DNA of 6,761 bases from an uncultured Alphaproteobacteria bacterium (GTDB lineage Bacteria > Pseudomonadota > Alphaproteobacteria > Caulobacterales > Parvularculaceae), in contig CALAZI010000219.1 of the NCBI GenBank assembly GCA_937895955.1, forward strand, positions 1-6,761. Direction: 5' to 3'. Every line of letters starts with the position of its first letter. Position 1 is the stretch's first letter. Below, piece after piece: positions 1 through 6,497 of this stretch. The translations under genes were made by a program, and so were the position numbers. The notes beneath the pieces were generated by a model that did no database searches, was not told the DNA's origin, and worked only from the letters and a program-made list of their open reading frames with translations.

Positions 1-1050
<1,050 letters not shown>

Positions 1051-1096
1051 AAAAGCCCGCATTGACGGACGTTTCTTCCGTTCGAGAACTGATTTT

Positions 1097-1162
1097 CCCC
1101 GTTTTTAGGGACATTTTTGCGACTGAGGCGCTGATATTGCCCATTTTTAGGGCGTTTTTTGC
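1097..1162. repeat. two imperfect direct copies of a 24-nt CCC-N-TTTTTAGGG element
   Basis: Copy 1 (1097-1120) and copy 2 (1139-1162) agree at 19 of 24 positions, offset by 42 nt. Both carry CCC, one purine, TTTTTAGGG, three variable bases, then TTTTTGC. A third, shorter copy (CCC directly followed by TTTTTAGGG, 1658-1669) lies on the other side of the hu gene. Each copy can fold as a small CCC/GGG hairpin with a T-rich loop. Confidence 0.6.
1138..1161 (+). terminator. possible weak intrinsic terminator after nuoF
   Basis: The stem GCCC (1139-1142) pairs with GGGC (1150-1153), optionally extended by a T-G wobble, around a 7-nt ATTTTTA loop, and is followed by GTTTTTTG (1154-1161). The U-run is good but the stem has only 4-5 pairs, so termination may be partial. 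A sister element 42 nt upstream (1098-1110) has only a 3-bp CCC/GGG stem and a T5 run after a 3-nt spacer. Confidence 0.4.
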
Positions 1163-1175
1163 ATTTCGGGCCGTC

Positions 1176-1209
1176 GAATCTATTTGCGTTTTCGCGAATC
1201 TCGTGAATC
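1176..1209. promoter_or_regulatory. cluster of three GANTC (CcrM-type) sites upstream of hu
   Basis: GAATC occurs at 1176-1180, 1196-1200 and 1205-1209, each followed by T. GANTC is the recognition sequence of CcrM, the cell-cycle-regulated adenine methyltransferase of alphaproteobacteria, and GANTC sites in promoters can couple transcription to replication. The cluster ends 43 nt before the hu start codon, where a promoter would be expected. That it regulates hu is inference. Confidence 0.4.
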
Positions 1210-1238
1210 TACGCGCACTTCTTGTTTGAACGCATCAT

Positions 1239-1246
1239 AAAGGAAA
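1239..1246 (+). promoter_or_regulatory. ribosome-binding site of hu
   Basis: AAAGGAAA, with the core AGGA at 1241-1244, lies 8 nt before the ATG at 1253 and fixes that start. It is the clearest Shine-Dalgarno sequence on the + strand of this window. Confidence 0.75.
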
Positions 1247-1252
1247 CACCCG

Positions 1253-1612
1253 ATGCCCCCGGCAAAAAAGAAAGCTGCGAAGAAGGCCCCGGCGAAAAAA
1301 GCCGGCGCGAAAAAAGTTGCGGCGAAAAAAGCTCCTTCCGTTTTGACGCTGAAGCACATGGCCGCTGACCTTGCGGCCGCCCATGACGTGCCGAAAAAGC
1401 AGATGGAAGGCGTTCTGGCTGACTTCGTCGCCCTGATCGGAAAGAACCTGAAAAAAGGCGCCAAGATGCGGATTTCCGGCCTTGGCATCCTGCAGGTTCG
1501 TCACCGCGCGGCGCGCATGGGCCGCAACCCGGCGACCGGCGAAGCGATCAAAATCAAAGCTTCGAAGAAGATCGCGTTCCGTCCCGCCAAGGACCTCAAA
1601 GAATCGATCTAG
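1253..1612 (+). CDS. HU-family nucleoid protein with lysine/alanine-rich N-terminal tail
   Basis: This is a DNA-bending nucleoid protein of the HU/IHF family with a histone-H1-like extension. Of its 119 residues, 29-119 form the HU fold, with the diagnostic ISGLGILQVRHRAARMGRNP (residues 74-93) and TGEAIKIKASKKIAFRPAKDLK (95-116). The RNP of the arm that inserts into the minor groove is at 91-93. Residues 1-28 are an added basic tail of AKK units, absent from ordinary ~90-residue HU. The tail is encoded partly by an exact 15-nt-period repeat (GCGAAAAAAG at 1292, 1307 and 1322). The tail probably adds non-specific DNA binding and compaction, as in the lysine-rich tails of mycobacterial HupB (C-terminal there) or H1-like bacterial proteins. 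The start is supported by a good ribosome-binding site. The gene sits between nuoF and nuoG, an unusual place, and a GNAT gene follows 134 nt downstream. The family is certain; the exact paralogue is not, so no symbol is given. Confidence 0.93.
   Translation: MPPAKKKAAKKAPAKKAGAKKVAAKKAPSVLTLKHMAADLAAAHDVPKKQMEGVLADFVALIGKNLKKGAKMRISGLGILQVRHRAARMGRNPATGEAIKIKASKKIAFRPAKDLKESI
1292..1331 (+). repeat. 15-nt tandem coding repeat in the HU tail
   Basis: The 10-mer GCGAAAAAAG starts at 1292, 1307 and 1322, an exact 15-nt period that encodes Ala-Lys-Lys at five-residue spacing. The A6 runs make this a likely place for slippage. In-frame gain or loss of a unit would lengthen or shorten the basic tail without breaking the protein. 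Confidence 0.7.
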
Positions 1613-1627
1613 CGTTCGACGCTTCTT
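1611..1627 (+). terminator. weak hairpin over the hu stop codon
   Basis: AGCGT (1611-1615) pairs with ACGCT (1619-1623) around a TCG loop, followed by TCTT. The hairpin includes the last two bases of the hu TAG stop. The stem is only 5 bp and the T-tract is interrupted, so it may act as an attenuator or 3'-end stabiliser and not as a full terminator. Confidence 0.3.
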
Positions 1628-1746
1628 AAATCGCCGTCGGCAGGCGGTCCGGATATTCCCTTTTTAGGGGCCGTCCGGATCTTCTGCGGGCGGCGGTTTC
1701 ATTTCCGGCCCATCGCCTGTTTTCTCCCCTCAGGTTGAGGAACTCG
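1613..1746. other. hu-GNAT intergenic region with nested hairpin
   Basis: TCCGGA (1648-1653) can pair with a second TCCGGA (1674-1679, self-complementary), enclosing an inner CCC/GGG hairpin with loop TTTTTA (1658-1669). The loop-side core TTTTTAGGG is the same 9-mer found twice upstream of hu. No T-run follows the outer stem, so it does not look like an ordinary terminator. The ribosome-binding site of the next gene closes the region. No ORF or RNA gene is recognised. Confidence 0.45.
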
Positions 1747-2274
1747 ATGACTTTCCAAGTCAGACTTGCGCAAGAGAACGATGAGGAACGGCTCGCTGAA
1801 ATAGGCGCGACGACATTCACGTCGACCTTCGGCCATCTCTATTCTGAAAAGGACCTCTGCGCCTTTATCGCCAAGAGCCACAGGCCTGAAGTTTATCGCA
1901 AGCTCCTCGGGGATTCCGATCATCGGGCCTGGATCGCTGAATCGGCGGAAGGTGAAACGGTCGGTTACGCCGTGGCGGGCCCTTGCGGCCTGCCTGTCCC
2001 AGATATGCCGCCCGATTCGGGCGAATTGCAGCGGATATACCTGACGGAGGGCGCGAAAGGCGCAGGCGTCGGCGCCAGGCTGATGACAGCCGCGCTCGAA
2101 TTTTTGCGCGCCCGCTACGGGCGCGTCTATCTCAGCGTCTATTCGGAGAATTTCACCGCCCAGCGCTTTTACGAGCGCTTCGGCTTCGTAAAGCTGTGCG
2201 ACTATTTCTACATGGTCGGGGATCACGCCGATCCGGAATGGATCATGGAGCTGAAAGAGGCCCGGATCGCCTGA
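1747..2274 (+). CDS. GNAT-family N-acetyltransferase, PaiA-like
   Basis: This is an acetyl-CoA-dependent acetyltransferase of 175 residues, a normal single-domain GNAT length. Motif A is visible as ELQRIYL (93-99) followed by the pyrophosphate-binding loop EGAKGAGVG (101-109). Motif B includes VYLSVYSENFTAQRFYERFGF (127-147), with the typical Asn and the Tyr at 142. The N-terminal TTFTSTFGHLYSEKDL (22-37) and the C-terminal YFYMVGDHADPEWIMEL (153-169) resemble B. subtilis PaiA-type polyamine/protein acetyltransferases, as judged from memory. ATG 1747 is chosen over TTG 1735 because GAGG (1737-1740) lies 6 nt upstream of it and overlaps the TTG. It follows the hu gene and precedes nuoG on the same strand. 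The substrate is unknown: small amines, antibiotics or protein lysines (including the neighbouring HU tail) are all possible. Confidence 0.9.
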   Translation: MTFQVRLAQENDEERLAEIGATTFTSTFGHLYSEKDLCAFIAKSHRPEVYRKLLGDSDHRAWIAESAEGETVGYAVAGPCGLPVPDMPPDSGELQRIYLTEGAKGAGVGARLMTAALEFLRARYGRVYLSVYSENFTAQRFYERFGFVKLCDYFYMVGDHADPEWIMELKEARIA

Positions 2275-2364
2275 ATCAACGGCCCTGAGCGGCTGGAAAC
2301 GCGCGCGGAATGCCGCTAGGAAAGCGCGGATTTTGTCGATTTCAGCTGCTGAGACCCGAGCCCC
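2275..2364. other. GNAT-nuoG intergenic gap
   Basis: This is a 90-nt gap with no ORF, repeat or convincing promoter. The Shine-Dalgarno sequence for nuoG is poor: GAGA at 2351-2354 lies 10 nt upstream and GAG at 2358-2360 only 4 nt upstream. I cannot tell whether nuoG is transcribed from here or by read-through from the GNAT gene. Confidence 0.4.
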
Positions 2365-4446
2365 ATGTCCGACCTCCGCAAGATCAAAGTGAACGGCCGC
2401 GAGATCGAGGTCGCACCTAACCTCACCCTGCTTCAAGCCTGTGAGGCCGCCGGAGAGGAGATCCCCCGGTTTTGCTATCATGAGCGGCTGTCGGTCGCCG
2501 GCAATTGCCGGATGTGCCTCATCGAGGTGAAGGGCGGCCCGCCCAAGCCCGTCGCGTCCTGCGCGCAGAATGTCCGCGATCTGAGGCCTGGTCCCGAAGG
2601 CGCGCCGCCGGAGCTTTTCACCAACACGTCGATGGTGAAAAAGGCGCGTGAAGGCGTGATGGAATTCCTCCTGATCAACCATCCGCTTGACTGTCCGATC
2701 TGCGATCAGGGCGGCGAGTGCGATCTGCAGGATCAGGCGATGGCCTATGGCCGCGACGGGTCGCGCTATGAGGAAAACAAGCGCGCCGTCGAAGAAAAAC
2801 ATATGGGCCCGCTGATCAAGACGATCATGACGCGCTGCATCCAGTGCACCCGCTGCGTCCGCTTCGCGACGGAAATCGCCGGCGTTGACGACCTCGGCCT
2901 CATCAATCGCGGCGAGAACGCGGAAATCACCACCTATCTTGAAAAGGCGATCGAGAGCGAACTTACCGGCAATCTTATCGACGTCTGCCCGGTCGGCGCG
3001 TTGACATCGCGCCCTTACGCTTTCAATGCGCGTCCCTGGGAATTGACGAAAACGGAAACGATCGACGTTATGGACGCGGTCGGATCGAATATTCGCGTCG
3101 ACGCCCGCGGGCGCGAGGTGATGCGAATCCTGCCGCGCCTCAATGAAGGCGTGAATGAGGAATGGATCTCCGACAAGACGCGGTTCATCTGGGACGGGTT
3201 GAAACGCCAGCGCCTCGACAAGCCGTATGTCCGTGAGAACGGCAAATTGCGCCCGGCGAGCTGGGATGAGGCTTTTGCCGTCGTCGCCGCAAAGCTGAAG
3301 TCGACTGCGCCGGCGCGCGTCGCCGCGATTGTCGGCGATCTGGTTCCGGCCGAAGCGATCAAGGCGTTGAAAGATCTGACGGACGCCGTCGGATCGCCGC
3401 ATCGCGATTGCCGGCAAGATCAGGCGCCGCTTGGCGGCGCTCGCGAATGCTATCTCTTTAATTCCGGCATTGCTGGGATTGAGCGCGCCGACCGTATCCT
3501 GATCATCGGCTCCAATCCGCGCCTTGAAGCGCCGCTCGTCAATGCGCGCATCCGCAAGGCTTGGCTCGCCGATCTCAACCTCAAGATCGCGATGATCGGC
3601 GAGGCGTCCAATCTCACCTTCGCTTACGATCATCTCGGGGCGGGCGCTGAAAGCCTCGCCAAAGGCGGCGATTTCCTCAAGGGCGCCGAACGTCCGCTGA
3701 TCATCATCGGCATGGGCGCGATCGCGCGCGCCGACGGCGCGGCCGTTCTCGCCGACATCGCGTCGACGGCCGCCGCCGCGGGCGTCGTCAAAGACGGCTG
3801 GAACGGCTTCAACATTCTTCATACGGCCGCGGCGCGCGTCGCCGCGCTCGATCTCGATTTCCTTCCCCGGCAAGGCGGCCGCGATTTCGCCGGCATCCTC
3901 AAAGGCGTTGAGGAAAAGGCGATCGACGTCGTCTACAATCTCGGCTGCGACGAATTCGACGCGGCGAAACTGAAGGGCGCCTTCGTCGTCTATCAGGGCC
4001 ATCACGGCGACAACGGCGCGCGTCACGCCGACGTCATTTTTCCCGGCGCGTCCTATGTCGAGCAGCCGGGCGTTTACGCCAACACCGAAGGCCGCGCGCA
4101 GCTGGCGAACCGCGCGCATTTCCCGTTCGGCGAGGCGCGCGAGGACTGGGCGATCATCCGCGCGCTGTCCGATCGCATCGGCAAGACGCTGCCCTATGAC
4201 GACCTCTTCGCGCTGCGCCAGGCGATGATCGCGGATGCGCCCGCTCTCGGCCGCATCGATGAGAACCCGACCGGCGCCGCGCCGCTCGATCTGTCGACGG
4301 TCGGCGTCAGGGGCGCGGTTTCGACCGATCCCTTCCGCTCGCCGATCCGCGATTTCTATCTCACCAATCCGATCGCGCGCGCCTCGAAGACGATGGCGGA
4401 ATGCTCCGCCGCAATGTCGGGCGCGACGCGCATGGCGGCGGAGTAG
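2365..4446 (+). CDS. nuoG: NADH-quinone oxidoreductase subunit G (complex I 75 kDa subunit)
   Basis: NuoG is the large Fe-S subunit of the NADH-oxidising arm of complex I; it receives electrons from NuoE/F and passes them towards NuoI/B. Its 693 residues match the alphaproteobacterial/mitochondrial length. The N-terminal ferredoxin domain has the [2Fe-2S] ligands C37, C48, C51 and C66 in the family signature PRFCY-x7-GNCRMC. Cluster N5 has H106, C110, C113 and C119 (CPICDQGGECDLQ). Cluster N4 has C158, C161, C164 and C208 (RCIQCTRCVRF). The degenerate molybdopterin-like domain follows, with the conserved HADVIFPGASYVEQPG and NTEGRAQ segments (554-579) and AREDWAIIRALSDRIG (591-606). There are no cysteines between 215 and 290, so the E. 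coli/Thermus-type extra cluster N7 is absent, as in mitochondria. nuoF lies 1.3 kb upstream and no nuoH follows. Its in-frame codons lack TTA, CTA and TCA. Confidence 0.98.
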   Translation: MSDLRKIKVNGREIEVAPNLTLLQACEAAGEEIPRFCYHERLSVAGNCRMCLIEVKGGPPKPVASCAQNVRDLRPGPEGAPPELFTNTSMVKKAREGVMEFLLINHPLDCPICDQGGECDLQDQAMAYGRDGSRYEENKRAVEEKHMGPLIKTIMTRCIQCTRCVRFATEIAGVDDLGLINRGENAEITTYLEKAIESELTGNLIDVCPVGALTSRPYAFNARPWELTKTETIDVMDAVGSNIRVDARGREVMRILPRLNEGVNEEWISDKTRFIWDGLKRQRLDKPYVRENGKLRPASWDEAFAVVAAKLKSTAPARVAAIVGDLVPAEAIKALKDLTDAVGSPHRDCRQDQAPLGGARECYLFNSGIAGIERADRILIIGSNPRLEAPLVNARIRKAWLADLNLKIAMIGEASNLTFAYDHLGAGAESLAKGGDFLKGAERPLIIIGMGAIARADGAAVLADIASTAAAAGVVKDGWNGFNILHTAAARVAALDLDFLPRQGGRDFAGILKGVEEKAIDVVYNLGCDEFDAAKLKGAFVVYQGHHGDNGARHADVIFPGASYVEQPGVYANTEGRAQLANRAHFPFGEAREDWAIIRALSDRIGKTLPYDDLFALRQAMIADAPALGRIDENPTGAAPLDLSTVGVRGAVSTDPFRSPIRDFYLTNPIARASKTMAECSAAMSGATRMAAE

Positions 4447-4452
4447 AGCGCA

Positions 4453-4965
4453 TTGGCCGGCCTTCCGCCTGCAAGGGAAGAGCAAGGCCTGATCGCGGAA
4501 ATCCGCGCCAATGTCGTTTTCGAAAAGATGATCGTCTCGGTGCTGACGGTCGCCGGCGCGGCGGCCGCCGCGCATTTCCTGATCGGTTTCGCGCTGCGCG
4601 CGGCGGCGGGCGCCGTCTCGTTCGCCGGCCTTGGAACGCTCTTTCTCAACGCGATCCTGTTCGCGGCTTTTTTCTTCCTCGCCGGCTTCGCCGCCTCTGT
4701 CGCGGTCGGCATTCCGATGTTCCGGGCGCTTGAAAAGGCGAAGCTGAGAAAGGCCTGGCCGTATTGTCTCGCAGCCTTCGCGGTCAGTTTCCTGATCCTT
4801 ATCGCGGCGGGCGCGCCGCCTTCTTTCGAGGCGCCGCATCGAATTCTGTTTCTTCTGCCCGGGCTCGCCGCCGCGCTCCTCTTCGCCCGGCGGATGCGTC
4901 CGTTCTGGGAAGCCGCCGCGCGCGCCGAAAAAGAACAGCAGGCCGCGATCATTCGGCTCCACTGA
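4453..4965 (+). CDS. uncharacterised four-helix membrane protein, coupled to nuoG
   Basis: I do not recognise this 170-residue protein. It has a short amphipathic, cytoplasm-like N-terminus (1-25) and four hydrophobic segments at about 27-48, 59-88, 103-120 and 130-146. A basic loop (RALEKAKLRK, 91-100) follows the second helix, and the C-terminus is charged (RRMRPFWEAAARAEKEQQ, 146-163). By the positive-inside rule, the middle loop and both ends would be cytoplasmic. The proposed start is TTG 4453, 6 nt after the nuoG stop, with GGAG (4440-4443) inside the end of nuoG; ATG 4528 is an alternative but lacks a usable ribosome-binding site and begins directly at helix 1. Position and spacing imply co-translation with nuoG. 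It is not NuoH, which is about 340 residues with eight helices. A complex I-related role is possible but rests on position only. Its 3' end overlaps the convergent MBL gene by 17 bp. Confidence 0.75.
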   Translation: MAGLPPAREEQGLIAEIRANVVFEKMIVSVLTVAGAAAAAHFLIGFALRAAAGAVSFAGLGTLFLNAILFAAFFFLAGFAASVAVGIPMFRALEKAKLRKAWPYCLAAFAVSFLILIAAGAPPSFEAPHRILFLLPGLAAALLFARRMRPFWEAAARAEKEQQAAIIRLH

Positions 4966-6061
4966 CGCGCGGTTTGCAGAGATCGGCGACGGCGCCGTCA
5001 AGCGGCTCGTTCTTTTCCGCTTCGCCTTTCGCCTCATTGAGCGCCGCAGCGCCGATCGGCTCGATGAAGAACATGTCGAAGAGCCGCGCCCTGACGGCGT
5101 CGCCCTCGGCGAAGGCGTCCATGTCGTCGGCGAAATCAAAGACCGGCTTTTCGGCGTTTTTCTGCGCCTCGGCCTGATCTGCGGCCTTATCCAACAGCGC
5201 GGCGAGTTTTTGAAGATAGGCGCCGTCGCTCATAATGGCGCCGTGCCCCGGAACGATCGTCTCGGCCGGCAGCGACGCAAGCTGGCGGACGACGCGCGCC
5301 CAGGCGCGCGGATAGGACCCGAAGCCGTAAGGCGTCGGCGCGACGACGATGTCGCCGGTCGCCAGAAATTTCTGTTTCGGCAGATAAAGCGCGATGTCGC
5401 CGGCGGTGTTGGCGGGGCCCATATAGAGCAGCGTCGCCTTCTTGCCGCCGAGATCGATGATCGACGTCTCATCGATGACGCGCGTCGGCTGCAGGACTCG
5501 CATCCGCGCAAGCTGCGTTCCGTATTCCGGAAAATCGGCGACCATGCGCGTGAAATAGGCTTTTTCCGCGTCGCTGAGCGTTGATCCGTCGAACCAGACG
5601 CCCTTGTCGGCGGCGTCCTTGACGGCGGCGTAAGTCGCGCCGAGTTCCGCCTCGCCTTCCTCGACGCGCCGCTCAGGCCCGTCCGCCGCCGCCGCGCAGG
5701 TGAAACGGTGCGCGATGATTTCCGCCTCCGGAAACGCCTCGATGATCGGAAAGGCGCCGCGATGATGATCGCCGTGCCAGTGGCTGATGACGAGATGCGT
5801 CACCGGCTTTTTCGTTTCGGCGCGGATTTTCTCGAGAACCTGCTCGCCCTGGATCGCATAGCCGCCGCCGTCGAAGACGAGAACGCCGCGCCGGCCGATG
5901 ACGATCGTCGTATTGGCGACGACGGGATAACGCAGCGCGTCCTCGCGCCCACCGACGAAAACCCCCTTGGCGACCTCGCGCCAGGAAAGATCGAAAAGAC
6001 CCTCAGCTGCGGCGCTGGTCGCCGCAAGGAGGAAGGGAAGGGCGAAAAGAAGCTGGCGCAT
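4949..6061 (-). CDS. exported MBL-fold metallohydrolase
   Basis: This is a metallo-beta-lactamase-fold hydrolase of 370 residues. A Sec-type signal peptide is seen at 1-19 (basic N-terminus, LLFALPFLLAAT core, AAA-E cleavage region), so it should act in the periplasm. Metal-ligand motifs are HWHGDH (94-99), the bridging Asp in LATGD (D237) and PGHG (H273). The segment GPANTAGDIALYLP carries Asn218 where many MBL enzymes have the third metal-binding His (GxxHTxGD). The order and the PTPYGFGSYPRAW segment resemble unassigned bacterial MBL proteins sometimes grouped with quinoprotein-associated hydrolases, and do not match RNase Z, glyoxalase II or true B-class beta-lactamases. The substrate is unknown. 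ATG 6061 is preferred because the signal peptide then starts correctly, with a weak GGAC (6068-6071) 6 nt upstream; ATG 6088 would add nine residues (two of them acidic). The frame stays open to 6340, but that extension crosses a terminator and is not credible. Confidence 0.9.
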   Translation of the reverse strand: MRQLLFALPFLLAATSAAAEGLFDLSWREVAKGVFVGGREDALRYPVVANTTIVIGRRGVLVFDGGGYAIQGEQVLEKIRAETKKPVTHLVISHWHGDHHRGAFPIIEAFPEAEIIAHRFTCAAAADGPERRVEEGEAELGATYAAVKDAADKGVWFDGSTLSDAEKAYFTRMVADFPEYGTQLARMRVLQPTRVIDETSIIDLGGKKATLLYMGPANTAGDIALYLPKQKFLATGDIVVAPTPYGFGSYPRAWARVVRQLASLPAETIVPGHGAIMSDGAYLQKLAALLDKAADQAEAQKNAEKPVFDFADDMDAFAEGDAVRARLFDMFFIEPIGAAALNEAKGEAEKNEPLDGAVADLCKPRVSGAE

Positions 6062-6138
6062 CTTGGGGTCCGTCCGGGCGTCGCTCATTCGACACCGCAT
6101 TGACGCCCGGCAGCAACGCCCGTTCGACAGCGCGCCCC

Positions 6139-6171
6139 AAAAAAACGGCGAGCCGCAGCGCGGCCCGCCGT
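6139..6171 (-). terminator. strong intrinsic terminator of the acidic membrane protein gene
   Basis: Read on the - strand, ACGGCG-G-GCCGC (6171-6160) pairs with GCGGC-T-CGCCGT (6156-6145) around a GCT triloop, a 12-bp stem with one G-U pair in RNA, followed by seven U's (6145-6139). On the + strand the same site has an A-C mismatch and no T-run, so it is directional. It lies 44 nt after the stop codon of the 6216-6491 gene and 51 nt before the earlier candidate MBL start, which separates the two minus-strand genes into different transcription units. Confidence 0.9.
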
Positions 6172-6215
6172 CCTTCATTGAGCCCTTCGCCGCCTTTTCG
6201 GCGACGATCCTGCTC

Positions 6216-6491
6216 TTATTCCTGCGGCTCTTCGGCCGGCGCTTCTTCGCCGCCCATGTCGTCGCCGGCGTCATCCATCGCCTCGTCGGCCATGTCGTCG
6301 GCGCTGTCTTCTTCAACGACGACATCGACGACGACCTCATCGGCCGGCGCTTCGGCGTCCGCGCCGCCGGGCATGTAGCTCATCGCCTTGTCCTTGGCGC
6401 CAAGAAGCATGTCCTTGCCGCCCGGCGCATAGAACCATACGCCGGCGAGCGCCGCCGCGACGATGATGATCAAAAGAATGAAACGACCCAT
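6216..6491 (-). CDS. small single-pass membrane protein with acidic tail
   Basis: This 91-residue protein is not one I recognise. Residues 4-21 form one strongly hydrophobic segment (FILLIIIVAAALAGVWFY) after a MGR start, so it is an N-terminal anchor or uncleaved signal. A short linker (22-44) contains the last lysines (K26, K33, K35). Residues 45-91 are highly acidic, 21 Asp/Glu out of 47 with no Lys or Arg, and end in a Pro/Glu-rich stretch. The tail is probably disordered and likely faces the periplasm or cytoplasm depending on anchor orientation. Ion binding, interaction with basic partners or spacing are all possible. ATG 6491 is chosen because GGAG (complement of 6498-6501) is 6 nt upstream and it begins directly before the hydrophobic segment; longer in-frame starts up to 6629 add an unlikely N-terminus. 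It is transcribed alone, ending at the terminator at 6139-6171. Confidence 0.78.
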   Translation of the reverse strand: MGRFILLIIIVAAALAGVWFYAPGGKDMLLGAKDKAMSYMPGGADAEAPADEVVVDVVVEEDSADDMADEAMDDAGDDMGGEEAPAEEPQE

Positions 6492-6497
6492 TTCCCG

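Larger units (their letters stand above)
1051..1252. other. nuoF-hu intergenic region with hairpins and repeats
   Basis: This 202-nt gap is visibly more AT-rich than its flanks and contains no convincing ORF. From left to right it holds a small inverted repeat ACGGA/TCCGT (1065-1069 with 1077-1081, loop of 7), a CCC-GTTTTTA-GGG element (1098-1110) followed by five T's, a second such element (1139-1153) followed by six T's, three GAATC sites (1176-1209), and the hu ribosome-binding site. A possible weak sigma-70-type promoter is TTGCAT (1159-1164), 16 nt, then TATTTG (1181-1186), but it is far from consensus. The layout suggests that nuoF transcription is weakened or ended here and that hu has its own promoter; this is inference from the sequence. 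Confidence 0.6.

Noticed and set aside
4356..4952. 198-residue minus-strand ORF over the membrane-protein gene
   Set aside because: Arg/Ala/Lys-rich shadow frame; the + strand frame has clean hydrophobic helices and coupling to nuoG, so it is the real gene.
4453..4965. Possibility that the membrane protein is a truncated NuoH
   Set aside because: Too short, only four helices, and none of the conserved NuoH loop motifs are seen.
1699..5139. 1146-residue minus-strand ORF
   Set aside because: It is antisense and codon-in-register with three well-supported + strand genes, has a low-complexity Arg/Asp-rich translation with no recognisable domain, and is explained by the absence of TTA/CTA/TCA codons in those genes.
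6062..6340. N-terminal extension of the MBL protein to 463 residues
   Set aside because: The extension would be translated through the strong - strand terminator and overlaps the acidic-protein gene; the signal peptide begins at the methionine at 6061.
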